Under the pieces are notes generated by a model. It was not told the origin of the DNA. It worked only from the letters and a program-made list of their open reading frames with translations, and searched no databases. Below are positions 15,376 to 23,578 of a DNA stretch of 39,474 nt, in pieces. The position numbers and the translations under genes are program-made. The DNA is taken from assembly GCA_017615435.1 (NCBI GenBank), contig JAGAAF010000026.1:1-39474 (forward strand), in the 5' to 3' direction. The number at the start of each line of letters is the position of its first letter. The first letter of the stretch is position 1. Origin of the DNA: Bacteroidales bacterium (GTDB lineage: Bacteria; Bacteroidota; Bacteroidia; Bacteroidales; UBA932).

Positions 15376-16129
15376 TTCCCCGGACCTGGATTTTGAAGCC
15401 TTCGTCCACGAGCGGCTGCACGAGTGCGGTCAGCTCCGCCTGCGTGAACGGCAGCAGCCCCTCTTCGGGTGTGGGACGGTCGATTGTGTAGACCATCACC
15501 TCGCGTGGATGCAGGTGGCGGACGATGTCCATCCACTTTCGCAGGGAGGCCGGCTCGGAACTGTCGAAGCCGTTGGCGCGCAGGAACATCGTCTGCAGAA
15601 TGAAATTCCCTTCGAACTTTTCGAGCGCTTCGATCACCCTCTGAAGGCTGTAGCCCGGTGCGGGATGGTTGATGAGGCCGACGAGCTCGTCCGTGGGGGC
15701 GTCGATCTTCATTATGGGGTTGTCTACCTTCATCAGGGCCGCCCGGATTTCCGGCACGTGCGCTCGAGTCGCGTTGCTGAGCACGCTGACCTTCGCGCCG
15801 GGGCAGAAGGCGTCGCGCAGCTTTAGAGTGTCGTCGATGATGCGCGGGAATTCCGGGTTGAGGGTCGGTTCGCCGTCGCCGCTGAAGGTGATGCTGTCTA
15901 TCGGAGTGCCGTCCAGGAGCAGCTGCGTGAGCTTGTCTTCGAGCTTGCTGCGCACTTCGGCGGCGGTAGGGAGGACCTTGTCGTCTAGCCCGTCCTTGTT
16001 CCAGCCGCATTCGCAGTAGATGCAGTCGAAATTGCAGAATTTGCCTTTCTGGGGCAGAAGATTGATGCCGAGGGAGTTCCCCAGGCGGCGGCTCTTGATG
16101 GGCCCGAAAACAGTTTCTTCGCGTAGCAT
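15365..16129 (-). CDS. Radical SAM protein (COG0731-like)
   Basis: A 254-residue radical SAM enzyme. The CxxxCxxC cluster motif reads CNFDCIYC at about residues 32-39, and a SAM-binding FSGDGEPTLNP segment follows. The N-terminus VFGPIKSRRLGNSLGINLLP is typical of short bacterial radical SAM proteins related to the Tyw1/wyosine group; the substrate is unknown. A second open frame through the same strand is an Arg-rich shadow. The start at 16129 lies 4 bases after a minus-strand TAAATTTG box, so the mRNA is likely leaderless. The 3' end overlaps the receiver/PPDK_N gene on the opposite strand by 11 bases. Confidence 0.9.
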   Translation of the reverse strand: MLREETVFGPIKSRRLGNSLGINLLPQKGKFCNFDCIYCECGWNKDGLDDKVLPTAAEVRSKLEDKLTQLLLDGTPIDSITFSGDGEPTLNPEFPRIIDDTLKLRDAFCPGAKVSVLSNATRAHVPEIRAALMKVDNPIMKIDAPTDELVGLINHPAPGYSLQRVIEALEKFEGNFILQTMFLRANGFDSSEPASLRKWMDIVRHLHPREVMVYTIDRPTPEEGLLPFTQAELTALVQPLVDEGFKIQVRGTKK

Positions 16130-16133
16130 ATCC

Positions 16134-16161
16134 CAAATTTACGATTTTTCCTTTAAATTTG
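16134..16161. promoter_or_regulatory. Divergent promoters, radical SAM gene and GNAT operon
   Basis: TAAATTTG reads on the minus strand at 16141-16134 and on the plus strand at 16154-16161. The minus box sits 4 bases from its start codon; the plus box lies 23 bases before the ATG at 16185. Confidence 0.65.
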
Positions 16162-16184
16162 CTGCGTACTTAAAACCGTTGGAT

Positions 16185-17312
16185 ATGAAACCTACCATCG
16201 TTGAGGTCAAGACCAAAAAGCAGCTGAAGCAGTTCGTGCACTGGCAGAACGAGTTCTACAAAGACTGCCCTTACTATACCCCCGCCATCGAAGCCGATGA
16301 GGTGACGAGCCTCACTCCGGAAGGCAATGCGGCTTTCGAGTTCTGCACTGCCAAGTCCTGGCTGGCGTATGACCCGGACGGGAAAATAGTCGGCCGTGTG
16401 ACAGGTATCATCAACCCTCGCGCGAACGAGCATTGGGGCAAGAAGCAGGTGCGCTTCGGCTGGATAGACTATATCAACGACGTGGACGTGGTCCGCGCGC
16501 TGATCGACACGGTCGGCGAGTGGGGCAAGTCGCAGGGAATGGACACTATAGTCGGCCCGCTCGGTTTCTCAGATATGGACAAGGAGGGTATGCTGATCGA
16601 GGGTTTCGACCGCTTCGCTCCATTCACCACCATCTATAACTACGATTACTATGGTCCGCTGCTGGAGCAGATCGGCTTCGAAAAAGACGCCGACTGGATC
16701 CAGCGAACGGTGACTTTCCCCGACGACGACAGCCGCATCTACCGCGGCGCGGATATGGTCGAGCAGCGCTACGGCCTGCACGTGGTCAAGGGCCTCAGCG
16801 GCCAGGAAATGGTCAAGAGGTACGGTCTGAAACTGTTCCATACTTACAACGAGTCTTTCGCCCCTCTGTATGAGTTCATCCCTCTGACCGACGGCCAGAT
16901 AGAGAATATCCTTCGCGATTTCGGCACCCTGATGGATCCGGATTTCCTGTGCATACTCGTGGATTCGGAGGACAATATCGTTGGTTTCGCGGTGTGCGTG
17001 CCTTCACCCGCCAAGGCGCTTCGCAAGAACAAGGGCAAAATCTTCCCGTTCGGCTGGATTCCGCTTCTTCGCGCCATCAAGGGTAAGAACGAAGAGTTGG
17101 AGGCGCTGATGATAGGCGTGCATCCGGACTACCAGAACAAGGGAGCGTTTATGCCTATGTTCCGCTTCATCCTGGACAGCTGCAAGAAGAGGGGAGTCAA
17201 GATAATGTACAACAACCCGCAGCTCGAGGACAACTACCGCGTGATGAACATCTTCGCCCCGTACAATCCTCAGTTCTATATGCGCAGGCGGTCCTATAAA
17301 AGGGCGATCTAG
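16185..17312 (+). CDS. GNAT-fold acyltransferase-like protein
   Basis: A 375-residue protein resembling conserved Bacteroidota N-acyltransferase-like proteins. The N-terminal half (FVHWQNEFYKDCPYYTPAIEADEV...AYDPDGKIVGRVTGIIN) and the C-terminal half (CILVDSEDNIVGFAVCVP...LEALMIGVHPDYQNKGAFMPMFRFI) each look like a GNAT acetyl-CoA-binding fold. The second contains a V-x-P-x-Y-Q-N-K-G acetyl-CoA loop. The acceptor substrate is unknown. The ATG at 16185 fits a TAAATTTG box at 16154-16161; upstream in-frame starts would extend into the radical SAM gene. It is the first gene of a three-gene unit: the lipoprotein gene starts 4 bases after its stop. Confidence 0.82.
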   Translation: MKPTIVEVKTKKQLKQFVHWQNEFYKDCPYYTPAIEADEVTSLTPEGNAAFEFCTAKSWLAYDPDGKIVGRVTGIINPRANEHWGKKQVRFGWIDYINDVDVVRALIDTVGEWGKSQGMDTIVGPLGFSDMDKEGMLIEGFDRFAPFTTIYNYDYYGPLLEQIGFEKDADWIQRTVTFPDDDSRIYRGADMVEQRYGLHVVKGLSGQEMVKRYGLKLFHTYNESFAPLYEFIPLTDGQIENILRDFGTLMDPDFLCILVDSEDNIVGFAVCVPSPAKALRKNKGKIFPFGWIPLLRAIKGKNEELEALMIGVHPDYQNKGAFMPMFRFILDSCKKRGVKIMYNNPQLEDNYRVMNIFAPYNPQFYMRRRSYKRAI

Positions 17313-17316
17313 TCTT

Positions 17317-18168
17317 ATGAAAGGACGGATTATATTGCTTGCGCTGGTCGCGATTCTGGCGGTGGGTTGCGTTGGCGGGCAGAGGCAGAAGAAGACCGTG
17401 GCGCAGACCGTGCCTCTGGAGGTTCCCGTTCCGCCGATGATGATGGAGGATGGGAACGAACGTGCGGAGTATGTGCTTGAGCATTACTGGCAGAACTACA
17501 AACCGGAAGTGGACAGTGTTTCGCTCGAACAGGCGTTCAGCAACTGGATAGCGCTTACTGAGTACACGAGCCGCGAAGTCGCCGTGAAATCGCTCCTTGC
17601 CGGCTATGACAAAGCGCCCGAAAGGATCCTGCCCCTTGCGGAGAAGTATCTCTACGACCCGAATTCGCCTTATCGCGACGAAGATTTCTATGGCGCCCTG
17701 ATGGCGCGTGCTGGGAATGCCGAGCTTGCCAGGCTCTGCTCGCTCAATGCCGTCGGCACTAAAGCTACCGATTTCGAGTGGGAGGACGCCCGAGGTAAGA
17801 GGCATCATCTCTATGATATCAATGCCGCCTACACCATTCTGTTCTTCAGTAATCCCGGTTGCAATGCCTGCAAGGAAATAATTGATGCCATATCGGGCTC
17901 GGATCTGGTTGGTAGCGCTGTTAACGCCGGGGTAGTGGCGGTCGCGAACATCTACATCGACGAAGACATCGACGCCTGGCGCGACTATCTTCCTAATTAT
18001 CCCAAGACCTGGCACACCGGGTTCGATCCGTTCCTCACTCTCCGCAGCGATTCGGTCTACCACATCCGCGCAATTCCTTCGCTTTATCTTCTCGCCGCCG
18101 ACAAGACGGTATTGTTGAAAGACGCACCGACAGAACGTCTGTTGCTTTATTTTGACGACGTATTATGA
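17317..18168 (+). CDS. DUF5106 thioredoxin-like lipoprotein
   Basis: A 283-residue periplasmic lipoprotein: signal peptide with lipobox ILAVGC (Cys18), a helical DUF5106-like region (about residues 45-145), then a thioredoxin fold. The thioredoxin part carries the redox motif CNAC (Cys182, Cys185) after TILFFSNPG, and a cis-Pro candidate in IRAIPSLYLL. Such Bacteroidota proteins are thought to act in periplasmic disulfide exchange. It starts 4 bases after the GNAT-like gene and overlaps the thioesterase gene by ATGA, so the three are translationally coupled. The redox partner is not apparent in the window. Confidence 0.88.
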   Translation: MKGRIILLALVAILAVGCVGGQRQKKTVAQTVPLEVPVPPMMMEDGNERAEYVLEHYWQNYKPEVDSVSLEQAFSNWIALTEYTSREVAVKSLLAGYDKAPERILPLAEKYLYDPNSPYRDEDFYGALMARAGNAELARLCSLNAVGTKATDFEWEDARGKRHHLYDINAAYTILFFSNPGCNACKEIIDAISGSDLVGSAVNAGVVAVANIYIDEDIDAWRDYLPNYPKTWHTGFDPFLTLRSDSVYHIRAIPSLYLLAADKTVLLKDAPTERLLLYFDDVL

Positions 18169-18569
18169 CACCCTACATCCACGAAGTTAAATACTACGAA
18201 TGCGACAGAATGGGCATCACGCACCATTCCTATTACGCACGTTTTATGGAGGAAGCCCGCATCGACCTGCTTAATCAGCTGGGTTATCCCTTCGAGAAGA
18301 TGGAAGAAGAGGGCATAGTCTCTCCCGTGGTGTCACTGTCCATCGATTTCAAAAAGGCCACTACCTTCCCGGACAAAATCGAAATCGAAGTCCGCGTGAA
18401 AGAAATGTCCGAACTGAAGGTCACGTTCGCCTACACTATGAAGTCGGCCGGCGCGCTCGTCTGCCGAGCCACCAGCACCCACTGCTTCCTCGGCCCCGAC
18501 CACCGTCCCGTCGTCTACGCCGACAAGTGGCCCGACCTGACCGCGAAATTATCCGATCTTACGCTTTAG
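18165..18569 (+). CDS. Acyl-CoA thioesterase, hotdog fold (4HBT/YbgC type)
   Basis: A 134-residue single hotdog domain of the 4-hydroxybenzoyl-CoA thioesterase family. The N-terminal catalytic stretch YYECDRMGITHHSYYARFMEEAR (Asp14, His20/21) and the central VSLSIDFKKATTFPDKIEIEVRV match YbgC/FadM-like enzymes, which hydrolyse short- or medium-chain acyl-CoA. It overlaps the DUF5106 gene by four bases (ATGA). It is the last gene before the inverted-repeat element and the glp operon. The natural acyl substrate cannot be inferred. Confidence 0.92.
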   Translation: MTPYIHEVKYYECDRMGITHHSYYARFMEEARIDLLNQLGYPFEKMEEEGIVSPVVSLSIDFKKATTFPDKIEIEVRVKEMSELKVTFAYTMKSAGALVCRATSTHCFLGPDHRPVVYADKWPDLTAKLSDLTL

Positions 18570-18574
18570 GACAT

Positions 18575-18713
18575 CACCCTCCGGCGGAACTCCAGTCGCT
18601 TCGCTCCTTCCGGCCCCTTCCATTGCTATCTTCGTCCCGCTCCGCGGAACTCGCTATCAACGGACGCCTACCCCCTGCCCGTGTCCGGGGGTGGACACGT
18701 CCGCCGGAGGGTG
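18575..18713. repeat. Intergenic element bounded by 14-base inverted repeats
   Basis: CACCCTCCGGCGGA at 18575-18588 is perfectly inverted at 18700-18713, spanning 139 bases. Inside are CTCCGGCGGAACTC (18580-18593), repeated nearly exactly about 60 bases later as CTCCGCGGAACTC, and a CGTGTCC/GGACACG hairpin at 18680-18699. It fills most of the gap between the thioesterase gene and the glpA promoter. Confidence 0.6.
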
Positions 18714-18765
18714 GTGCCCATAAAGCGAGGATTCATATTGAGTAGGAATATCGCGGGCGAATTGT

Positions 18766-18773
18766 TATATTTG
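18766..18773 (+). promoter_or_regulatory. -7 box of the glp operon
   Basis: TATATTTG at 18766-18773, 6 bases before the glpA ATG (18780), so the mRNA is probably leaderless. No TTTG at the correct -33 spacing, which may mean the promoter needs an activator. Confidence 0.65.
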
Positions 18774-18779
18774 TGTGCT

Positions 18780-20348
18780 ATGAGAACGGAATACGATGTG
18801 ATAATCATAGGCGGGGGAGCGACAGGAGCCGGGACGGCGCGCGACTGTGCGCTGCGAGGGCTGCGCACGCTTCTCGTCGAGCGCGCCGACATCGCGGACG
18901 GAGCTTCGGGCCGCAACCACGGCCTTCTTCACAGCGGTGCGCGTTATGCCGTTAACGACCGCGAGTCCGCCGCGGAATGCATAGGCGAAAATCTCATACT
19001 CAGACGTATCGCCGCTTCCTGCGTGGAAGAGACCGAGGGCTTGTTCATAACTCTTCCGGAAGACGACCTGGCATATCAGGCGAAGTTCGTGGAGTGCTGT
19101 AAGGCCGCGGGAATCAAGGCGGAGGCGATAGATCCGAAACTCGCGCTCAAACTCGAGCCGGAGATCAACCCCGAGATTATCGGCGCCGTGAAGGTGCCCG
19201 ACGCGTCGGTCGATCCTTTCAGGCTCGTGGCGGCCAATGTCCTGGACGCCCGCCTTCACGGCGCCGACATCCTCACCGGCTGGGAAGTGGTGGAATTCCT
19301 GAAGGAAATGGTTACCATTACGGGCGTCCGCATCAGGAACGTCCATACCGGTGAAATCAAAAATATCAGAGCTCATTATACGGTCAACGCGGCAGGCATC
19401 TGGGGCGCGCATATCGCGGAACTTGCGGGCGCGCACATCGGTATGCTCCCCTCTAAGGGCGCGCTGCTGGTCTTCGGCCACCGCGCCGCGAAGATGGTAA
19501 TCAACCGCTGCCGCAAGCCGGCGAATGCGGATATTCTGGTCCCGGGAGACGTGGTGAGCGTAATCGGCACCACATCAGACAAAGTTCCGTTCGAAGAGTG
19601 CGACGATATGAAGGTGACCCGCAGGGAAGTGGAGATTCTTCTGACCGAGGGTTGCAAACTCGTGCCTTCTCTCGCGACCACCCGCATAATCCGCGCGTAC
19701 GCGGGCGTCCGGCCTCTTGTCGCTGACGACAGCGACCCCTCCGGACGCAACGTAAGCCGCGGCATAGTTCTCCTGGACCACGCAAAACGCGACGGCATCA
19801 GGGGATTTATCTCCATAACCGGCGGGAAACTGACGACTTACAGGCTTATGGCTGAGCAGACGACGGATCTCATCTGCCAGAAACTCGGCCTTGAAAAGCC
19901 TTGCGAGACTGCAGTCAAACCTCTTCCCGGTTCTGAGCCTCAGGCGCAGAAACTCTCGCATAAGACCTGGACTGTCGGCCAGAAAGCGGCTTTCAACCGC
20001 CACGGCGGGGAAGTCCTCAAGATGGAATTCAAGGACGCGGAAGAGATTTGCGAATGCGAGCACGTAACCCGTGCTGAGATAGCCTATGCCGTGAATGAAC
20101 TCGGAGTGAAAACTCTGGATGACCTGCGCCGCAGAACCCGTGTGGGTATGGGCACCTGCCAGAGTTCGTTCTGTGTGCTGAGGGCCGCGAAGGTACTGGC
20201 CGAAGAGCTGGGAACACCTGAAAAGGCCCGGCAGTTGGCGAAAGACTTCCTCCGCGAGCGTTGGAAAGGAATCAAGCCCGTGTGCTGGGGCGACCAGATG
20301 CGCGAGGCCGAACATATGAGAAATCTGTATAAGGAGGCTGCCCTATGA
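18780..20348 (+). CDS. glpA: Anaerobic glycerol-3-phosphate dehydrogenase subunit A
   Basis: A 522-residue FAD flavoprotein, the catalytic subunit of GlpABC, which oxidises sn-glycerol-3-phosphate to dihydroxyacetone phosphate and feeds electrons to the quinone pool. The FAD motif GGGATGAGTARDCALRG lies at residues 12-28 and ASGRNHGLLHSGARYAVND follows. RAYAGVRPL and SITGGKLTTYRLMAE are typical of G3P dehydrogenases. The C-terminal [2Fe-2S] BFD-like domain has CECEHVTRAE and GTCQSSFC. Start 18780 is chosen from the promoter box at 18766-18773 and the dinucleotide fold beginning at residue 6. It overlaps glpB by ATGA. Confidence 0.96.
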   Translation: MRTEYDVIIIGGGATGAGTARDCALRGLRTLLVERADIADGASGRNHGLLHSGARYAVNDRESAAECIGENLILRRIAASCVEETEGLFITLPEDDLAYQAKFVECCKAAGIKAEAIDPKLALKLEPEINPEIIGAVKVPDASVDPFRLVAANVLDARLHGADILTGWEVVEFLKEMVTITGVRIRNVHTGEIKNIRAHYTVNAAGIWGAHIAELAGAHIGMLPSKGALLVFGHRAAKMVINRCRKPANADILVPGDVVSVIGTTSDKVPFEECDDMKVTRREVEILLTEGCKLVPSLATTRIIRAYAGVRPLVADDSDPSGRNVSRGIVLLDHAKRDGIRGFISITGGKLTTYRLMAEQTTDLICQKLGLEKPCETAVKPLPGSEPQAQKLSHKTWTVGQKAAFNRHGGEVLKMEFKDAEEICECEHVTRAEIAYAVNELGVKTLDDLRRRTRVGMGTCQSSFCVLRAAKVLAEELGTPEKARQLAKDFLRERWKGIKPVCWGDQMREAEHMRNLYKEAAL

Positions 20349-20857
20349 AATTCGACGTTATTATCATAGGTGGCGACCCCAAAGACGCAGAGCTGGGCAT
20401 CAGATGGCTCAATGAACAGAAGTCGGTGTGCCTGATCGCACGTGGCGGTCTGGTGGGTGTCTCGCCTGAAAACAGGGCGAAGTTCGCCAAGGCCGGCGGC
20501 ACTCTTCTCTGCTCGGATGCCGTGAAGACGGTCGAATGGAACGAAGACGGTTCCGTGGCCCGGCTGTTCACGGAGAACCTGGGAAATACGCCGCTCGAGG
20601 CGGAGAGGTACTACCTCGCCTCCGGGCGTTTCGTGTCGGGCGGACTGCGCTCGGATATGGACAAAGTCTGGGAGCCGGTATTCGGTGCGGACGTGGAATT
20701 CGAACCGGATCCGGAAAAATGGTGCGACGAGGATTTCTTCGCGCCCCAGCCGTTCGAGAAGTTCGGCGTGAAGACTGACGTGCTTGGGCACGTGCTCAAA
20801 GACGGTAGACCCGTGGACAACCTGTTTGCCGACGGGGAGATAATATCTAAACAGTAG
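20345..20857 (+). CDS. glpB: Drastically shortened anaerobic G3P dehydrogenase subunit B
   Basis: A 170-residue protein; GlpB is normally about 420. Residues 1-35 match the GlpB N-terminus (FDVIIIGG...SVCLIARGG). The chain then jumps to the GlpB C-terminal third: KAGGTLLCSDAVKTVEWNEDGSVARLF, RYYLASGRFVSGGL, EDFFAPQPFEKFGVKTD and VDNLFADGEII. About 200-250 central residues and the last ~30 residues are missing. The dinucleotide-binding glycines are degraded (GGDPKD rather than GGGLAG), so flavin binding is doubtful. The frame is intact and coupled to glpA by ATGA, with glpC 5 bases downstream, so it looks like a maintained, reduced subunit rather than a frameshift. Confidence 0.87.
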   Translation: MKFDVIIIGGDPKDAELGIRWLNEQKSVCLIARGGLVGVSPENRAKFAKAGGTLLCSDAVKTVEWNEDGSVARLFTENLGNTPLEAERYYLASGRFVSGGLRSDMDKVWEPVFGADVEFEPDPEKWCDEDFFAPQPFEKFGVKTDVLGHVLKDGRPVDNLFADGEIISKQ

Positions 20858-20862
20858 GGGAT

Positions 20863-22098
20863 ATGCAGGAAACGAATATCAGCGCGGCTAACCTGGAGAT
20901 GTGCCTGAAGTGCAATCTCTGTACGGACGTGTGCCCTATGCACGCCGTGAATCCCTACTATCCCGGCCCGAAGCAGGCAGGCCCCGACGGCGAGCGTTAT
21001 CGCCTGAAGGACCCCGAGTTCTTCGACTATGCCCTCAAGTTCTGCCTTAACTGCAAGCGCTGCGAAGTGGTATGCCCCTCGGGCGTGAAGGTGGCGGACA
21101 TTATCGCCGTGAACAGGCTCAAGTATGGCAAGCCCTCGCACCCGCTGCGCGACCGTATGCTCGCCAGCACGGACCTCGTTGGCACGATGACCGTGCCGCT
21201 GGCCGGTCTCGCGAATCCCGTACTCGGCCTCGGCATCACGAAGTCTGTTATGGACGGAGTCCTCGGCATCAGCGAAAAACGCACTTTCCCCAATTACAGC
21301 ACACAGAAGTTCACGACCTGGTACAAGCACCACGCAGCTGCATTCCAGGACGTCTTCCCGCGCAAGGTCCATTATTTCCACGGCTGCTACGTGAACTACA
21401 ACTACCCGCAGCTCGGCAAGGACTTCGTGCACCTGATGAACGCCTGCGGCTATGGTGTGAAACTGCTCGAGAAGGAGAAATGCTGCGGTGTGGCGCTTAT
21501 CGCCAACGGTTTCGGCGACCAGGCCCGCAAGCAGGCGAGCGTGAACCTCGAATCCATACGCAAGGCGGGCACGGAGGTTCTGACGACTTCCAGCACCTGC
21601 ACTTTCACGATGCGCGACGAGTATGACCACGTCCTGGGCATTCCGAACGGGGACGTCCGCGACAATATCCTGCTCGCAGTGAAATGGCTCTACGACAAGG
21701 TCGAAGCGGGCGAGATAAAGCTTGCGTTCCAGCCGGATTTCAAACTGAAGGCCGCCTACCACACCCCCTGCCATATGCAGAAGATGGGCTGGCAGCAATA
21801 TTCGATTCGCCTGTTAAAGATGATCCCCGGCCTGGAACTCGAGGTGCTCGACCAGCATTGCTGCGGCATCTCCGGCACCTTCGGCTTCAAGAAGGAGAAC
21901 TACGAATGGTCGAAAGAGATCGGCCAACCGCTCTTCGATGATATCCGCAATGCCGAACCGGAGGCCGTCATCACCGATTGCGAGACCTGCAAATGGCAGA
22001 TCGAGGCCTTCACAAAGCTGCCCGTGAGCAATCCCGTCGGCATACTCGCGCAGGCCATTGATTTTGATAAAACACAAAAACTGAATGCAGACCAATAA
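20863..22098 (+). CDS. glpC: Anaerobic G3P dehydrogenase iron-sulfur subunit C
   Basis: A 411-residue subunit that links GlpAB to the membrane quinone pool. It has two ferredoxin-like clusters, CLKCNLCTDVCPM near residues 14-26 and CLNCKRCEVVCPS near 61-73. Two CCG domains follow, with EKEKCCGVALIANGFGDQARKQ and LDQHCCGISGTFGFKKENYEWS, as in heterodisulfide-reductase-like subunits. Length and architecture are normal. It follows glpB by 5 bases and overlaps glpT by 14 bases. Confidence 0.96.
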   Translation: MQETNISAANLEMCLKCNLCTDVCPMHAVNPYYPGPKQAGPDGERYRLKDPEFFDYALKFCLNCKRCEVVCPSGVKVADIIAVNRLKYGKPSHPLRDRMLASTDLVGTMTVPLAGLANPVLGLGITKSVMDGVLGISEKRTFPNYSTQKFTTWYKHHAAAFQDVFPRKVHYFHGCYVNYNYPQLGKDFVHLMNACGYGVKLLEKEKCCGVALIANGFGDQARKQASVNLESIRKAGTEVLTTSSTCTFTMRDEYDHVLGIPNGDVRDNILLAVKWLYDKVEAGEIKLAFQPDFKLKAAYHTPCHMQKMGWQQYSIRLLKMIPGLELEVLDQHCCGISGTFGFKKENYEWSKEIGQPLFDDIRNAEPEAVITDCETCKWQIEAFTKLPVSNPVGILAQAIDFDKTQKLNADQ

Positions 22099-23578
22099 AT
22101 CCTTCAAGTTCTGGCAGTGGTGGACTATCATCGTGTCGATGGTCGTCTACTCGATCTTCTATTTCGTACGCAAGAACTTTTCCATCGCTATGCCGGGCCT
22201 CACGGCCGAATACGGTATCAGCAACACCAGCTTCGGTATAATCATCGCCATAGGCTCGCTGATCTACGGCCTCAGCCGCTTCATCAACGGCTTCATAGTG
22301 GAGAAGGTGAGCACGAAAGTGTTTATGGCGATCGGCCTGCTGCTCTGCGCCGCTGCGAACTTCTGTTTCGGCTTCGGCGTGGACCTCAGCTATGCCATCA
22401 CGGGCGTCCACGAAGGCCCGCAGTTCATTAATATGCTGATTCTGGTTATGGGAGTTACGATAGTGCTGAACCAGTATTTCCAGGGCTTCGGCTACCCGCC
22501 GTGTGCGCGTATGCTCCCGCAGTGGATCGCTCCCGGCGAGCTCAGCACCAAGATGAGCATCTGGAACACATCGCACTCCATCGGCAGTTTCCTCGCGGTG
22601 ATTATCTGCGGTATGATAATGACCGGACTCGGCTCGGATATGAGCGGAAGTCCCGAGATAGTCGAGCGCATCGCCTCCAACCTCGCAGGAAGCATCAAGG
22701 GCTGGGATCAGCTGGCGGTAGCGGATCAGACAGCTCGAATAATGAGCTATGCCGGTCACTACGGCGCCTGGCGTATGTGCTTCATCATCCCGGCAATCGT
22801 AGCCGTGGGCGCAGCCATCCTCTGCCTGCTTGCGCTTAAGGACACGCCGCAGAGCGTGGGCCTGCCTGAAATCAAGGGTACGGAGACGGGCAAGGAAAAG
22901 ACCGAAAAGATCCCCGGCGCGCATAAGAAGTTCCTCGCGCATATGGTGTTCCGCAACAAATGGGTCTGGATGCTGTCGATAGCAAACATCTTCGTATACG
23001 TCCTACGTATGGGCGTGCTGGATTGGGGTCCGAAGTTCCTGACAGAGGACAGGGGAATGAACATTCAGAGCGCAGCTTTGTCGGTGGCTCTGTTTGAGTT
23101 GTTGGCAATAGTCGGAACCATCTTCGCCGGTTGGGCGTCCGACCACATCTTCAAGGGGAAGTCACATCGTATGTGCCTGTTCTCGATGGTGGGCGCAGTG
23201 CTTTTCTTGGCATTGTTCGCCCTCGTAGATATGCCTATGGTGCTGTCGATAGTAATGTTGGTGCTCAGCGGCTTCTGCATCTACGGTCCGCAGGCGCTGA
23301 TCGGCATCGGTTCGGCCAACCAGGCCACTAAGGAGGCTTCCGCAACTGCGAACGGCCTCGCCGGCATCTTCGGCTATGCTGGTTCTGCGCTGTCTGCCAT
23401 CCTCGTCGGCAAGATCGCGGACCTCTACGGCTGGCACTGGGTGTTCGTGACCTTCATCGCCTTCGGCGTGGTGGGTGCCATAATCTTCGCGTCGATGTGG
23501 GGCGCGCCCCGCGACGGTTACGAACGTTCGCGCAAGTTTACTGAAACGCTGATCGAAGAACACGAAAAGAATGCGTAA
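22085..23578 (+). CDS. glpT: Glycerol-3-phosphate transporter (MFS antiporter)
   Basis: A 497-residue inner-membrane major facilitator of the organophosphate:phosphate antiporter family, importing G3P in exchange for phosphate. The first helix carries YSIFYFVRKNFSIAMPGL, whose Arg corresponds to the phosphate-binding Arg of GlpT. A central cytoplasmic loop (KGTETGKEKTEKIPGAHKKF) divides two sets of six helices, and TKEASATANGLAGIFGYAGSALSAI is typical of the family. Compared with E. coli GlpT it carries an insertion around residues 180-235. It overlaps glpC by 14 bases and the GH26 gene by 8. Context makes G3P the obvious substrate. Confidence 0.93.
   Translation: MQTNKSFKFWQWWTIIVSMVVYSIFYFVRKNFSIAMPGLTAEYGISNTSFGIIIAIGSLIYGLSRFINGFIVEKVSTKVFMAIGLLLCAAANFCFGFGVDLSYAITGVHEGPQFINMLILVMGVTIVLNQYFQGFGYPPCARMLPQWIAPGELSTKMSIWNTSHSIGSFLAVIICGMIMTGLGSDMSGSPEIVERIASNLAGSIKGWDQLAVADQTARIMSYAGHYGAWRMCFIIPAIVAVGAAILCLLALKDTPQSVGLPEIKGTETGKEKTEKIPGAHKKFLAHMVFRNKWVWMLSIANIFVYVLRMGVLDWGPKFLTEDRGMNIQSAALSVALFELLAIVGTIFAGWASDHIFKGKSHRMCLFSMVGAVLFLALFALVDMPMVLSIVMLVLSGFCIYGPQALIGIGSANQATKEASATANGLAGIFGYAGSALSAILVGKIADLYGWHWVFVTFIAFGVVGAIIFASMWGAPRDGYERSRKFTETLIEEHEKNA

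Noticed and set aside
15372..16136. Second minus-strand frame over the radical SAM gene
   Set aside because: Arg/Gln/His-rich out-of-frame shadow; the CxxxCxxC motif is in the other frame.
20345..20857. Frameshifted pseudogene of glpB
   Set aside because: The missing part is internal, and neither flank contains leftover GlpB sequence in another frame; start and stop are coupled to neighbours.
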